Shown: positions 16,488 to 25,265 of the stretch, piece by piece
Layout: every line of letters starts with the position of its first letter
Position numbering within the stretch: the stretch's first letter is position 1
Assembly (NCBI GenBank): GCA_001942185.1
Contig: MKJV01000092.1
Span: 1 to 64,000, forward strand
Reading direction: 5' to 3'
DNA length: 64,000 bases
DNA from: Pseudonocardia sp. CNS-004
GTDB taxonomy: Bacteria; Actinomycetota; Actinomycetes; Mycobacteriales; Pseudonocardiaceae
Notes under the pieces: model-generated
What the model was told of the DNA's origin: nothing
The model's input: only the letters and a program-made list of their open reading frames with translations
Database searches by the model: none
Translations under genes and position numbers: made by a program

Positions 16488-17640
16488 GTGCGCGTCGCGA
16501 TCGTCTCCGAATGCTTCCTCCCCGTGGTCAACGGCGTCACGAACTCGGTGCTCCGGGTCGTGGAGCACCTCCGCGACAACCAGCACGACGTGCTCGTCGT
16601 CGCCCCCGGCATGGACGGTCCCACCGAGTACGCGGGAGCCCCGGTCGTGCGGATCAGGGAGTTGAACCTGCCGGTGGTCTCGTCGATGCCGGTCGGCGTG
16701 CCGAGCCGGAAGGTGCTCACCGCGCTGCGCGAGTTCGCGCCGGACGTCGTGCACCTCGCGGCACCGTTCGTCGTCGGGTACCGGGGGCTCGCCGCGGCGC
16801 GCAGGCTGGGCATCCCGACCGTCGCGGTCTACCAGACCGACGTGGCGGGCTTCGCCTCCTCGTACGGCCTCGGCCTGACCGCCCGCGCGGCGTGGCGGTG
16901 GACGTGCCGGCTGCACGGGCTGGCCGACCGCACGCTGGCGCCGTCGAGCTGGGCCACCGCGGCGCTGCGGGGCGCGGGGTGCCGCGGGTGCACCAGTGGG
17001 CGCGGGGCGTCGACACCAGGCGGTTCACCCCGTCGAAGCGCGACGCCGCGCTGCGCGCCGAGCTGCGCCCGGCGGGGAGCTGCTGGTCGGATACGTCGGG
17101 CGGCTGGCCCCGGAGAAGCAGGTGGAGCGGCTCGCCACGCTTTCCGGGCTGCCCGGCACCCGGCTCGTCGTGGTGGGCGGCGGGCCCAGTGAGGAGCGGT
17201 TGCGCGCCGCGCTGCCCGCCGCGGCGTTCCTCGGCTTCCGGGAGGGGGACGAGCTGGCCCGCATCTACGCGTCGCTGGACGTGTTCGTGCACACCGGGCC
17301 GTCCGAGACGTTCTGCCAGGCGGTGCAGGAGGCGCTCGCGTCCGGCCTGCCGGTGGTGGCCCCGGACGCAGGCGGACCCCGGGACCTCGTGCTGCCCGGG
17401 CGCACCGGCTTCCTGGTGCCGCCGCACCCCGACGGTGCCACCGCGGACGACCCCGTGTCCCGCGCCGCCGACGCCGAGCTGCGCGCCGCTGTGGAGGCGC
17501 TCGCCGACCCGCAGCTGCGTCGCCGGTTCGGTGCGGCCGCCCGCCCGTCGGTGCTGCGCCGCACCTGGTCGACCGTGTGCGACGAGCTGCTCGCGCACTA
17601 CGCCGAGGTCATCGGCAGCCACGTCGCGGCGGCAGCCTGA
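16488..17640 (+). CDS. mgtA: GT4 glycosyltransferase, MgtA-like GDP-mannose-dependent mannosyltransferase (two frameshifts)
   Basis: GT-B fold transferase of 384 residues. The N-terminal domain has the acceptor-side block SECFLPVVNGVTNSV (about 7-21) and YQTDVAGFASSYGLG; the C-terminal donor domain has GYVGRLAPEKQVERL and the EX7E-type block SETFCQAVQEALASGLPVV. In M. tuberculosis MgtA (Rv0557) lies next to menD and menG and mannosylates glycolipid acceptors at the membrane, and this gene has a comparable neighbourhood. Single-base losses near 16978 and 17080. GTG 16488 has the ribosome-binding site CGGAGGA. Acceptor assignment is by family and synteny only. Confidence 0.85.
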
Positions 17641-17641
17641 C

Positions 17642-18748
17642 TTGAGGATCGTCCAGCTCGCGAACTTCTACGGTCCGCGTTCCGGAGGCCTGCGCACCGC
17701 ACTGCACCACCTCGGATCGGGCTACGGGGCCCAGGGACACGAGGTGGTGCTGGTGGTGCCCGGCGCGCGCGGCGCCGACGAGCTCCTGCCCACCGGGATC
17801 CGGCGCGTCACGATCGCGGCGCCCCGGCTGCCCGGCACCGGTGGCTACCGGGCCGTCGACCCGTGGCGGGTGCAGCGGCTGCTCGAACGGCTGCGCCCGG
17901 ACGCGATCGAGGTGTCGGACCGGTTGACGCTGCGCGGCCTCGGCGCGTGGGCGGCCCGCCACGGCGTGCCCAGCGTGGTGATCTCCCACGAGCGGCTCGA
18001 CCGGCTGCTCGCGCAGTTCCTGCTCCCCGGCGCGGTGGCGCGCCACGTCGCCGACGTGGCGAACGCCCGCATGGCCGCCGCGTACGACACCGTCGTCTGC
18101 ACGACGTCGTTCGCCAGGGCCGAGTTCGACCGCATCGGGGTGCGCAACGTCGCCCAGGTGCCGCTCGGCGTCGACCTCACGGCGTTCTCGCCGGTGCACC
18201 ACGACCCCGGCCTGCGTTCCGGGCTCGCGGCGGGCGCCGACACCCTGCTCGTGCACTGCGGGCGGCTCTCGCCGGAGAAGCACCCGGAGCGCAGCATCGA
18301 CACGGTGGCCGCGCTGAGGGCGGCGGGGCACCGGGTGCGCCTGGTCGTCGCCGGTGACGGCCCGCGGCGACCGGCACTCGAACGCCGTGCCGCCGGGCTG
18401 CCGGTGACGTTCGTCGGCTTCGTCCGCGACCGCGGTCAGCTGGCCCGGCTGCTGGCATCGGCGGACGTCTCGCTGGCGCCGGGGCCGCACGAGACGTTCG
18501 GGCTCTCGGCGCTGGAGGCCCTCGCCAGCGGCACGCCGGTGGTGGTGTCGGCGTCCTCGGCGCTGCCGGAGATCGTCGGCGGGTCCGGCGCGGCCGCGCT
18601 CGACCGCCCCGAGGCGTTCGCCGCGGGCGTCACCACGCTGCTCGCCGCCGACGAGGCGGCCCGCCGTGCCGCCGCGCGGGCGCGGGCCGAGCAGTTCGGC
18701 TGGCCGGCCTCTGTGGCCGGGATGCTGGGGATGCTGGCGGCGTCCTGA
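17642..18748 (+). CDS. Second GT4 glycosyltransferase (TTG start)
   Basis: A 368-residue GT-B transferase with an intact frame: N-terminal YGPRSGGLRTALHHLGSGY, donor domain HCGRLSPEKHPERSID and the EX7E block HETFGLSALEALASGTPVVV. It begins one base after the stop of the MgtA-like gene with TTG (LRIVQLANFYGP), too close for an independent promoter, so the pair is cotranscribed and probably translationally coupled. The two proteins are distinct family members rather than a recent duplication. A mannosyltransferase acting in series on the same glycolipid is a reasonable guess but not shown. Confidence 0.85.
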   Translation: MRIVQLANFYGPRSGGLRTALHHLGSGYGAQGHEVVLVVPGARGADELLPTGIRRVTIAAPRLPGTGGYRAVDPWRVQRLLERLRPDAIEVSDRLTLRGLGAWAARHGVPSVVISHERLDRLLAQFLLPGAVARHVADVANARMAAAYDTVVCTTSFARAEFDRIGVRNVAQVPLGVDLTAFSPVHHDPGLRSGLAAGADTLLVHCGRLSPEKHPERSIDTVAALRAAGHRVRLVVAGDGPRRPALERRAAGLPVTFVGFVRDRGQLARLLASADVSLAPGPHETFGLSALEALASGTPVVVSASSALPEIVGGSGAAALDRPEAFAAGVTTLLAADEAARRAAARARAEQFGWPASVAGMLGMLAAS

Positions 18749-18760
18749 CGTCGCGCGCTG

Positions 18761-19462
18761 CTACCGGGTGCGCCCGGCCAGGGTGCCCAGCCAGTGCAGC
18801 AGGAGCGCGGTCTCGGGCTCACCGAGCTCGGCCGGGCGGTCGCGCAGGACGGCGGCCAGCTGCAGGGCCGCGACCACGAGCGGGCCGCGGTCGTCCGGGT
18901 CGTGGTCGTCGTCGGTCCGCTCCGGGGTGAGCACGGCGGCGTGGACGGCGTCGCGGACCCGGCGGGAGAGCTGCGGGTCGAGGTAGTTCTCGGGCTGCGT
19001 GACGAGGTTGAGCGCCACGCCGATGTTCGCCGACATGATCATCTGCGCTGCCGCGTCCGGGTCGACGCGCAGCAGGCCGGCGGCCGCGCAGCGGTCGAGG
19101 ACCTCGCGCAGCAGGCGCATCGCCTCCTGCGCCGCCGACGGGACGGTGGCGAAGCCGGGGGAGAACATCAGCCGGTAGACGGCCGGGTGCGCCGTTGCGA
19201 ACTCCACGTGGGTGTCCCAGCCGTTGCGCAGGTCCACCACCGGGTCGGCGGACGGCGCTGCGGCGCGCTTCGTGGCCAGGTACCGGTCGAACCCGTAGTC
19301 CACCAGCGCACTGAGCAGGCCGTTCTTGTCCCCGAACAGGCGGTACAGCACGGGGGCCCCGACGCCCACCGCATCGCACACCGCGCGGGTGGCGATATCG
19401 CGGTCCGGTGAGGCGTCCAGGAGCTCCTCGGCGGCGTCGAGCATCCGCGTGCGCATGTCCAC
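18761..19462 (-). CDS. TetR-family transcriptional regulator
   Basis: A 233-residue TetR regulator. The DNA-binding helix-turn-helix is in the first 45 residues (RMLDAAEELLDASP, then TRAVCDAVGVGAPVLYRLFGDKNGLLSAL), followed by an all-helical ligand domain. The GTG at 19462 is preferred over ATG 19456 because TACGAT lies exactly six bases upstream on this strand (leaderless). It is divergent from two SDR genes, so these are the probable targets. Ligand unknown. Confidence 0.9.
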   Translation of the reverse strand: MDMRTRMLDAAEELLDASPDRDIATRAVCDAVGVGAPVLYRLFGDKNGLLSALVDYGFDRYLATKRAAAPSADPVVDLRNGWDTHVEFATAHPAVYRLMFSPGFATVPSAAQEAMRLLREVLDRCAAAGLLRVDPDAAAQMIMSANIGVALNLVTQPENYLDPQLSRRVRDAVHAAVLTPERTDDDHDPDDRGPLVVAALQLAAVLRDRPAELGEPETALLLHWLGTLAGRTR

Positions 19463-19608
19463 GGCGCCATCGTAGCGTGAGTAACAGGTAGATGTAGCGG
19501 TGTTACCGAGGTCATAGCATCGATCGGTCGAATCAGTAGCGCCGTTACGAAGGGCGGTGTTAGCGTCGCTCTCATCGAACCGAAACAGCGCTACGAAGGA
19601 GCGGTACC
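19463..19608. promoter_or_regulatory. TetR/SDR divergent control region
   Basis: An inverted repeat GTAACA (19481-19486) / TGTTAC (19501-19506) with a 14-base spacer lies just upstream of the TetR gene. GCGGTGTTA occurs twice as a direct repeat (19497-19505 and 19554-19562), with a TACGAA motif repeated between and after them. These are candidate operators for the TetR protein. The SDR gene has its own ribosome-binding site GAAGGAG shortly before ATG 19609. Confidence 0.55.
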
Positions 19609-20346
19609 ATGACCGAGAGCACCCCCCGCGTCGCGATCGTGACCGGCGGCTCCGGAGGCATCGGGCGGGCCGTCGCCGAGCGCCTCGCCGCCGACGGGAC
19701 GACCGTGCTGGTGCACTACGCGGGCAGCCCCGGACGGGCCGATGAGGCCGTCGACGCGATCGTGGCCGCGGGTGGAACGGCATCCGCCGTCCGGGCCGAC
19801 GTCGCGGACGAGAACGAGGTGGCCGCCCTCTTCGACGAGGCGGAACGCCGCTACGGCGGCGTCGACGTCGTCGTGCACACGGCGGGGATCATGTTGCTCT
19901 CGCCGCTCACCGAGCTCGACCTCGACGACCTCGACCGGATGCACCGCACGAACATCCGCGGCACCTTCGTGGTGGACCGGGAGGCGGCCCGGCGCGTGCG
20001 GCGTGGCGGCGCCATCATCAACTTCTCCACGTCGGTCACGAAGATCGCGCTCCCGGCCTACACCGCCTACGCCGCCAGCAAGGGCGCGGTGGACGCGATG
20101 ACCCTGATCCTGGCAAGGGAGCTGCGCGGTCGCGACGTCACCGTCAACGCCGTGGCTCCCGGGCCCACCGCCACCCCGCTGTTCCTGGAGGGCAAGGAGC
20201 AGTCGGTGATCGACCACATGGCGTCGATGACCCCGCTGGAGCGCCTGGGCACCCCCGCCGACATCGCCGAGGCGGTCGCGTTCCTCGCCGGCCCGGCGCG
20301 CTGGGTCAACGGGCAGGTCCTCTACGCCAACGGCGCCATCATCTGA
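19609..20346 (+). CDS. Short-chain dehydrogenase/reductase (classical SDR)
   Basis: NAD(P)-dependent oxidoreductase of 245 residues. The Rossmann motif TGGSGGIG is at residues 12-19, the VVVHTAG block near 88-94 (NNAG position), and the catalytic set is Ser in FSTSV, Tyr and Lys in YAASK. The N-terminal cofactor region has a small basic-poor loop, so NAD versus NADP is unclear. Strong ribosome-binding site. Followed after 14 bases by another SDR; both probably answer to the divergent TetR regulator. Substrate unknown. Confidence 0.9.
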   Translation: MTESTPRVAIVTGGSGGIGRAVAERLAADGTTVLVHYAGSPGRADEAVDAIVAAGGTASAVRADVADENEVAALFDEAERRYGGVDVVVHTAGIMLLSPLTELDLDDLDRMHRTNIRGTFVVDREAARRVRRGGAIINFSTSVTKIALPAYTAYAASKGAVDAMTLILARELRGRDVTVNAVAPGPTATPLFLEGKEQSVIDHMASMTPLERLGTPADIAEAVAFLAGPARWVNGQVLYANGAII

Positions 20347-20360
20347 GAAGGAGTTCGATC

Positions 20361-21260
20361 ATGACCGAGAACATCGCCAAGAACGTCGTCGTCACGGGGG
20401 CGTCCAGCGGGTTCGGGGCGCTCACCGTGCGGGCGCTCGCCGACGCGGGGCACACCGTCCACGCCGGCATGCGCGAGACCACGGGCCGCAACGCCCCCGC
20501 CGTCGCCGCGCTCGCGCAGTACGCGCAGGAGCACGGGGTCGACCTGCACGCCGTCGAGATGGACGTCTCCGACCAGGCCTCGGTCGACGCGGCCGTCGAG
20601 CGCGTGGTCGCCGGGTCCGGCAGGCTCGACGTGGTCGTCCACAACGCGGGGCACATGGTGCTGGGCCCGGCCGAGGCGTTCACGCCCGAGCAGCTCGCGG
20701 CCGTCTACGACACCAACGTGCTGTCCACCCAGCGCGTCAACCGCGCGGCGCTGCCGCACCTGCGGGCCCGGGGCGACGGGCTCGTCGTCTGGGTCGGCTC
20801 CAGCAGCAGCCGCGGCGGCACGCCGCCCTACCTGGCGCCGTACTTCGCGGCGAAGGCCGCCGGGGACGCGCTGGCGGTGAGCTACGCCGCCGAGCTCGCC
20901 CGGTTCGGCATCGATACGACGATCGTGGTGCCGGGTGCCTTCACGTCCGGCACGAACCACTTCGCCAACGCCGGCCGGCCGCAGAGCTCGGATGTCGTGG
21001 CCGCCTACGAGGAGCGCTACGCAGGCCTGCTCGATCAGGTGGGGGAGCGGCTCGCCCGGCTCGCCCCCGCTGACGCCGACCCGGCCGAGGTGGCCCGCGA
21101 GATCGCGCGTGTGGTGGGCCTTCCCAAGGGAGAGCGGCCGTTCCGCGTGCACATCGACCCCGCGCACGACGGAGCCGAGGAGGTCTTCGACCACGGGGAC
21201 CGCATTCGCGCCGACTTCTACCGGCGGATCGGGCTGGAGGACCTGCTGCGCCCCGCCTGA
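20361..21260 (+). CDS. Short-chain dehydrogenase/reductase, second of a tandem pair
   Basis: A 299-residue SDR, longer than the classical type because of a C-terminal extension of about 50 residues. TGASSGFG at residues 12-19, VVHNAGH near 90-96, catalytic Ser in GSSSS and Tyr/Lys in YFAAK. Ribosome-binding site GAGAAGGAG seven bases before the ATG. The two SDRs differ clearly in sequence. The pair may act on successive steps of one detoxification or lipid pathway; no substrate can be named. Confidence 0.9.
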   Translation: MTENIAKNVVVTGASSGFGALTVRALADAGHTVHAGMRETTGRNAPAVAALAQYAQEHGVDLHAVEMDVSDQASVDAAVERVVAGSGRLDVVVHNAGHMVLGPAEAFTPEQLAAVYDTNVLSTQRVNRAALPHLRARGDGLVVWVGSSSSRGGTPPYLAPYFAAKAAGDALAVSYAAELARFGIDTTIVVPGAFTSGTNHFANAGRPQSSDVVAAYEERYAGLLDQVGERLARLAPADADPAEVAREIARVVGLPKGERPFRVHIDPAHDGAEEVFDHGDRIRADFYRRIGLEDLLRPA

Positions 21261-21325
21261 GCTCGCCCGCCTCCCGCCCGCGCCCGGCATCGCCGGACGC
21301 GGGCGTTCGCGTAGCGTTCGCTTTC

Positions 21326-22012
21326 GTGAGCAGGGCCGACCTGGACAAGGACCCGCACGACGTCGCCGCGATGTTCGACGGTGTCGCGCGTCGCTACGAC
21401 CTGACCAACACCGTCCTGACGGCCGGTCAGGACCGGCGGTGGCGGCGTGTCGCGCGGGAGGCGCTCGGGCTGCAGCCGGGGGAGCGGCTGCTCGACCTCG
21501 CCGCGGGCACCGCCGTCTCCACGGTGGAGCTGCGCCGCTCGGGGGCGTGGTGCGTCGCGGCCGATTTCTCGCTCGGCATGCTGCGGGCCGGGGCCCACCG
21601 CCCCGTGCCGAAGGTGGCGGCCGACGCGCTGCACCTGCCGTTCCGCGACGGCGCCTTCGACGCGGTGACGATCTCGTTCGGGCTGCGCAACATCGCCGAC
21701 ACCGACGCGGCGCTCGCCGAGCTGGCGCGCGTGACGCGGCCGGGTGGGCGGCTGGTGGTGTGCGAGTTCGGCCGGCCGACGGTCGCGCCGTTCCGGGTGG
21801 CTTACTACGCGGGGCTGGAGCACGTGCTGCCCGCGATCGCCCGGCGGGTGTCGAGCAACCCGGAGGCGTACGTGTACCTCGGCGAGTCGATCCGGGATTG
21901 GCCGGCCCAGCCGGAGCTCGCCCGGCGCATCGGCGAGGCGGGCTGGACCGAGGTCGGGTGGCGCAATCTCGCGCTCGGCGCGGTGGCCCTCCACCGCGCC
22001 ACCCGTAGCTGA
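21326..22012 (+). CDS. menG: Demethylmenaquinone methyltransferase MenG
   Basis: SAM-dependent C-methyltransferase making menaquinone from demethylmenaquinone, the last head-group step. 228 residues with the UbiE/MenG blocks FDGVARRYDLTNTVLTAGQD (about 15-34), SAM motif LLDLAAGTA, ISFGLRNIADTDAAL and the C-terminal SSNPEAYVYLGESI. The frame is intact. GTG 21326 has TAGCGT eight bases upstream and no ribosome-binding site, so it may be leaderless. menJ follows in the same direction after about 90 bases. Confidence 0.95.
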   Translation: MSRADLDKDPHDVAAMFDGVARRYDLTNTVLTAGQDRRWRRVAREALGLQPGERLLDLAAGTAVSTVELRRSGAWCVAADFSLGMLRAGAHRPVPKVAADALHLPFRDGAFDAVTISFGLRNIADTDAALAELARVTRPGGRLVVCEFGRPTVAPFRVAYYAGLEHVLPAIARRVSSNPEAYVYLGESIRDWPAQPELARRIGEAGWTEVGWRNLALGAVALHRATRS

Positions 22013-22104
22013 CCCCACATTCCCGACGGACCTGCGCGGGCGCCCCTGGACCTGGGTGCTTAGACTCAGGGACGACTTCGTGAATCCGTTCACAAGGAGC
22101 CGCA

Positions 22105-23395
22105 TTGGTCGCGCCCGAACCCACCACATCGGACGCCGACGTCATCGTCGTCGGCGCGGGTCCTGCCGGATCCACTGCCGCCGCGTATCTCGCGAGGGCG
22201 GGTCTGGACGTCCTGCTGCTCGAGAAGTCGACGTTCCCGCGGCCCAAGGTCTGCGGCGACGGCTTCACGCCGCGCGGGATGAAGCAGCTCATCGACCTCG
22301 GGATCGACTGCTCCGAGGAGAACGGCTGGCTGCACAACAAGGGCCTGCGCGTGGTGGGGGGTGGGGTCACGCTGGAGCTGGCCTGGCCGACGCTCGCGAA
22401 CTTCCCCGACTTCGGCGCGTGCGTCCCCGCCAGGACTTCGACGAGCTGCTCGTGCGGCACGCCGAGAAGCTGGGCGCCCGGCTGCAGGAGGACACCACCG
22501 TCACCGAGGCGGTCACCGACGAGCGCACGGGGCGGGTCGTCGGCGTCAGCGGCACGGTCGGGAAGGGCAAGGACAAGAAGCCCGTCTCCTACCGCGCGCC
22601 GCTCACGATGGCCTGCGACGGCGTGAGCGCGCGGCTCGCGCTGTCGCTCGGCATGGCCAAGCGCGAGGACCGGCCGATGGGTGTGGCCGTGCGCCGCTAC
22701 TACAACTCGCCGCGCACCCACGACGACTTCCTCGAGAGCCACCTCGAACTGTGGGACGCTCCGACCCGGCCGACCCGAAGCTGCTCCCCGGCTACGGCTG
22801 GATCTTCGGGATGGGTGACGGCACGTCGAACGTGGGGCTCGGGATCCTGTCCACGTCCAAGGCCTACGGCAACACCGACTACCGCGCGCTGCTCAAGTCG
22901 TGGCTGGACGGCACGCCCGCGGAGTGGGGCTACCGCGACGAGAACGCGGTCGGCACCGTCGGCGGCGCCGCCCTGCCGATGGGTTTCAACCGCACCCCGC
23001 ACTACCGCCCCGGGCTGCTGCTCGTGGGCGATGCCGGCGGCACGGTCAACCCGTTCAACGGGGAGGGCATCGCCTACGCGATGGAGTCTGCGGCGATCGC
23101 GGCGCACTGCGCCGTGCAGGCACACGCGCGCTCCGGTGCGTCCGCGGAGGCGGCGCTCGCCGGGTACCCGGTGGCGATGAGCGAGGCGCTGGGCAGCTAC
23201 TACCGGATCGGCAATCTGTTCTCGAAGCTCATCGGCAATCCGACGATCATGGGAATGGCCACGAAGTACGGCCTTCCGCGCACCACGCTCATGCGCTTCA
23301 TCCTGAAGCTGCTCGCCAACCTGTACGACCCGAAGGACGGCGCGGTCAGCGACCGCGTGATCACCGCGATGACCAGGCTCACACCGAGCTTGTAG
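22105..23395 (+). CDS. menJ: FAD-dependent geranylgeranyl reductase-family protein, probable MenJ (two frameshifts)
   Basis: Flavoprotein saturating isoprene double bonds, 430 residues after correction. The FAD Rossmann motif VIVVGAGPAGSTAAAYLARAG is at residues about 13-33, the family PxxCGDGFTPRGM-type block follows (KVCGDGFTPRG), and the second FAD motif is LLLVGDAGGTVNPFNGEGI. In mycobacteria MenJ (Rv0561c) saturates the second isoprene unit of menaquinone; location right after menG and before nuo supports that role. Single-base losses near 22430 and 22765. Start TTG 22105 follows an AAGGAG ribosome-binding site; a promoter may lie at TAGACT (about 22060). Confidence 0.9.
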
Positions 23396-23413
23396 TAAGG
23401 CTTGCCTGGGTCC

Positions 23414-23434
23414 GGTCGGGCGCCACGCCCGACC
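23414..23434. terminator. Terminator hairpin after menJ
   Basis: GGTCGGGCG and CGCCCGACC form a perfect 9-bp stem around a CCA loop, 18 bases after the menJ stop. It separates menJ from the nuo operon. TAGTGT (23435-23440) directly after the stem is a candidate -10 box for nuo transcription. Confidence 0.7.
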
Positions 23435-23501
23435 TAGTGTCCCCGGCGGAATCAATAAAGCGATTCGAAGAAGACGAAGACGAGACGACGAGGGTGAACG
23501 G

Positions 23502-23867
23502 ATGCTCGATCCCTACCTCCCGCTGGTGCTGTTGTTCGCCCTGGCAGGTGCGTTCGCCCTGTTCTCGGTGACGGCGGCGCCGTACGTCGGCCCCCGCCGC
23601 TACAACCGCGCCAAGCTCGACGCCTACGAGTGCGGCATCGAGCCGTCGCCGGAGCCCGTGGTGGGCGGTGGCCGGATGCCGGTCGCCTACTACCTCACGG
23701 CGATGCTGTTCATCCTGTTCGACATCGAGATGGTCTTCCTCTACCCGTTCGCGGTGAGCGCCGACGCGCTCGGCGTGTTCGGGCTGGTGGAGATCGTGCT
23801 ATTCATCGTCACGGTCGGCTTCGCCTACGTCTACGTGTGGCGGCGTGGCGGGCTGGATTGGAACTGA
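23502..23867 (+). CDS. nuoA: NADH-quinone oxidoreductase subunit A
   Basis: Small membrane subunit of Complex I, 121 residues, three helices (about 6-28, 62-84, 88-112) and the conserved loop KLDAYECGIEPSPEP with the Cys of the A/ND3 loop, followed by FILFDIEMVFLYPFA. First gene of the nuo operon; ribosome-binding site GAGGGTG. It is one base from nuoB (TGAGATG). Confidence 0.97.
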   Translation: MLDPYLPLVLLFALAGAFALFSVTAAPYVGPRRYNRAKLDAYECGIEPSPEPVVGGGRMPVAYYLTAMLFILFDIEMVFLYPFAVSADALGVFGLVEIVLFIVTVGFAYVYVWRRGGLDWN

Positions 23868-23868
23868 G

Positions 23869-24417
23869 ATGGGTCTCGAAGAGCACCTGCCCAGCGGCGT
23901 ACTGCTGACCAACGTCGAGAAGCTGGTCAACTGGACGCGCAAGTCGTCGCTGTGGCCCGCGACGTTCGGGCTCGCCTGTTGCGCCATCGAGATGATGACC
24001 ACCGGCGCGCCCCGCTACGACCTCGCCCGCTTCGGCATGGAGGTCTTCAGGGCTTCCCCGCGCCAGGCCGACCTGATGATCGTCGCCGGCCGGGTGAGCA
24101 ACAAGATGGCGCCCGTCCTGCGCCAGATCTACGACCAGATGCCCGAGCCCCGTTGGGTGCTCGCGATGGGTGTCTGCGCCTCGTCGGGCGGGATGTTCAA
24201 CAACTACGCGATCGTCCAGGGCGTCGACCACGTGGTGCCGGTCGACATGTACCTGCCCGGCTGCCCACCCCGGCCGGAGATGCTGATGGACGCGATCCTC
24301 AAGATCCACGCCAAGATCATGGACGAGCCGCTCGGCCACCGGCGGGCCGCGGAGCTGGCCGCGAGCGGCCACAAGACCGAGCTGGTGCCGTCCTCGATCA
24401 AGTTCGCGAAGAAGTGA
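23869..24417 (+). CDS. nuoB: NADH-quinone oxidoreductase subunit B
   Basis: Carries Fe-S cluster N2, the final donor to quinone. 182 residues; ligands in GLACCAIEMM (tandem Cys), the Cys in GVCASSGGMF and in PGCPPRPE. The start at 23869 is the family start directly after nuoA; an earlier in-frame ATG at 23845 would overlap nuoA. Binds nuoC/nuoD at the quinone site. Confidence 0.97.
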   Translation: MGLEEHLPSGVLLTNVEKLVNWTRKSSLWPATFGLACCAIEMMTTGAPRYDLARFGMEVFRASPRQADLMIVAGRVSNKMAPVLRQIYDQMPEPRWVLAMGVCASSGGMFNNYAIVQGVDHVVPVDMYLPGCPPRPEMLMDAILKIHAKIMDEPLGHRRAAELAASGHKTELVPSSIKFAKK

Positions 24418-24423
24418 CGGATC

Positions 24424-25265
24424 ATGGCTGACGAGAACGACACCGGCACCCCCGGCTCCTCGGCGGAGCGCAAGGCGCCGACGAGGCCGAGCTGCGGGCC
24501 GGCGGGGCACAGGACGCGAAGGGTGGCGAGCCCGAGCAGACCTCCGCCCCGTCCGACGCCCCGACGGCCGTCGACTCCGAGCAGGCCACCCCGGAGGGCG
24601 GCACCCGCATCGGGCCCACCCGTGAGCGGCAGGGCATGTTCGGCGTCTCCGGCTCCGGCGACACCTCCGGCTTCGGTGGCCTCCGCCTCCCGGCGCACGT
24701 GCCGGCCCCGGCCGAGCGCCCCTTCGGTGGCTGGTTCGACGACTTCGCCGACGAGTTCGGCGAGGCGCTGGACGAGCGCGGCATCCCGCGCAGCTCCGTG
24801 CAGCAGATCACGATCGACCGCGGTGAGATCACCTTCTACGTGCGGCGCGAGGCGATCCTGGACATCTGCAGCACCCTGCGCGACGAGGACGGCCTGCGCT
24901 TCGAGCTGTGCTCATCGGTGTCGGCGGTCGACTACGGGGAGGACGTGCCGCAGCGCCTCCACGTGGTGTACCACCTGACGTCGATGACCTACCGCCGCCG
25001 CATCCGGCTGGAGGTGTCGGTCGACGTCGACGACGCACACGTGCCGAGCGTCGTCGAGGTCTACCCCACGGCCGACTGGCACGAGCGCGAGGCCTGGGAC
25101 ATGTTCGGCATCGTCTTCGACGGCCACCCGGCCCTGACCCGGATCCTGATGCCGGACGACTGGGACGGCCACCCGCAGCGCAAGGACTACCCGCTCGGCG
25201 GGATCCCGGTGGAGTACAAGGGCGCGGAGATCCCGCCCCCGGATCAGAGGCGGTCCTACACATGA
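24424..25265 (+). CDS. nuoC: NADH-quinone oxidoreductase subunit C (one frameshift)
   Basis: Peripheral-arm subunit, 280 residues after correction. An acidic, low-complexity N-terminal extension of about 80 residues precedes the 30-kDa subunit core (GWFDDFADEFGEAL, then VYPTADWHEREAWDMFGIVFDGHP with the family signature, and DYPLGGIPVEYKG at the C-terminus). One base is missing near 24478, within the extension. The stop overlaps the nuoD start (ATGA). Confidence 0.95.

Noticed and set aside
20322..22742. Very long open frame on the minus strand (about 800 codons) opposite the SDR, menG and menJ genes
   Set aside because: High GC leaves few stop codons in antisense frames. The sequence has no domain, is Arg/His/Pro-rich and lies opposite well-recognised genes. 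The same holds for other long antisense frames, for example 28622-31168 and 34047-36215.
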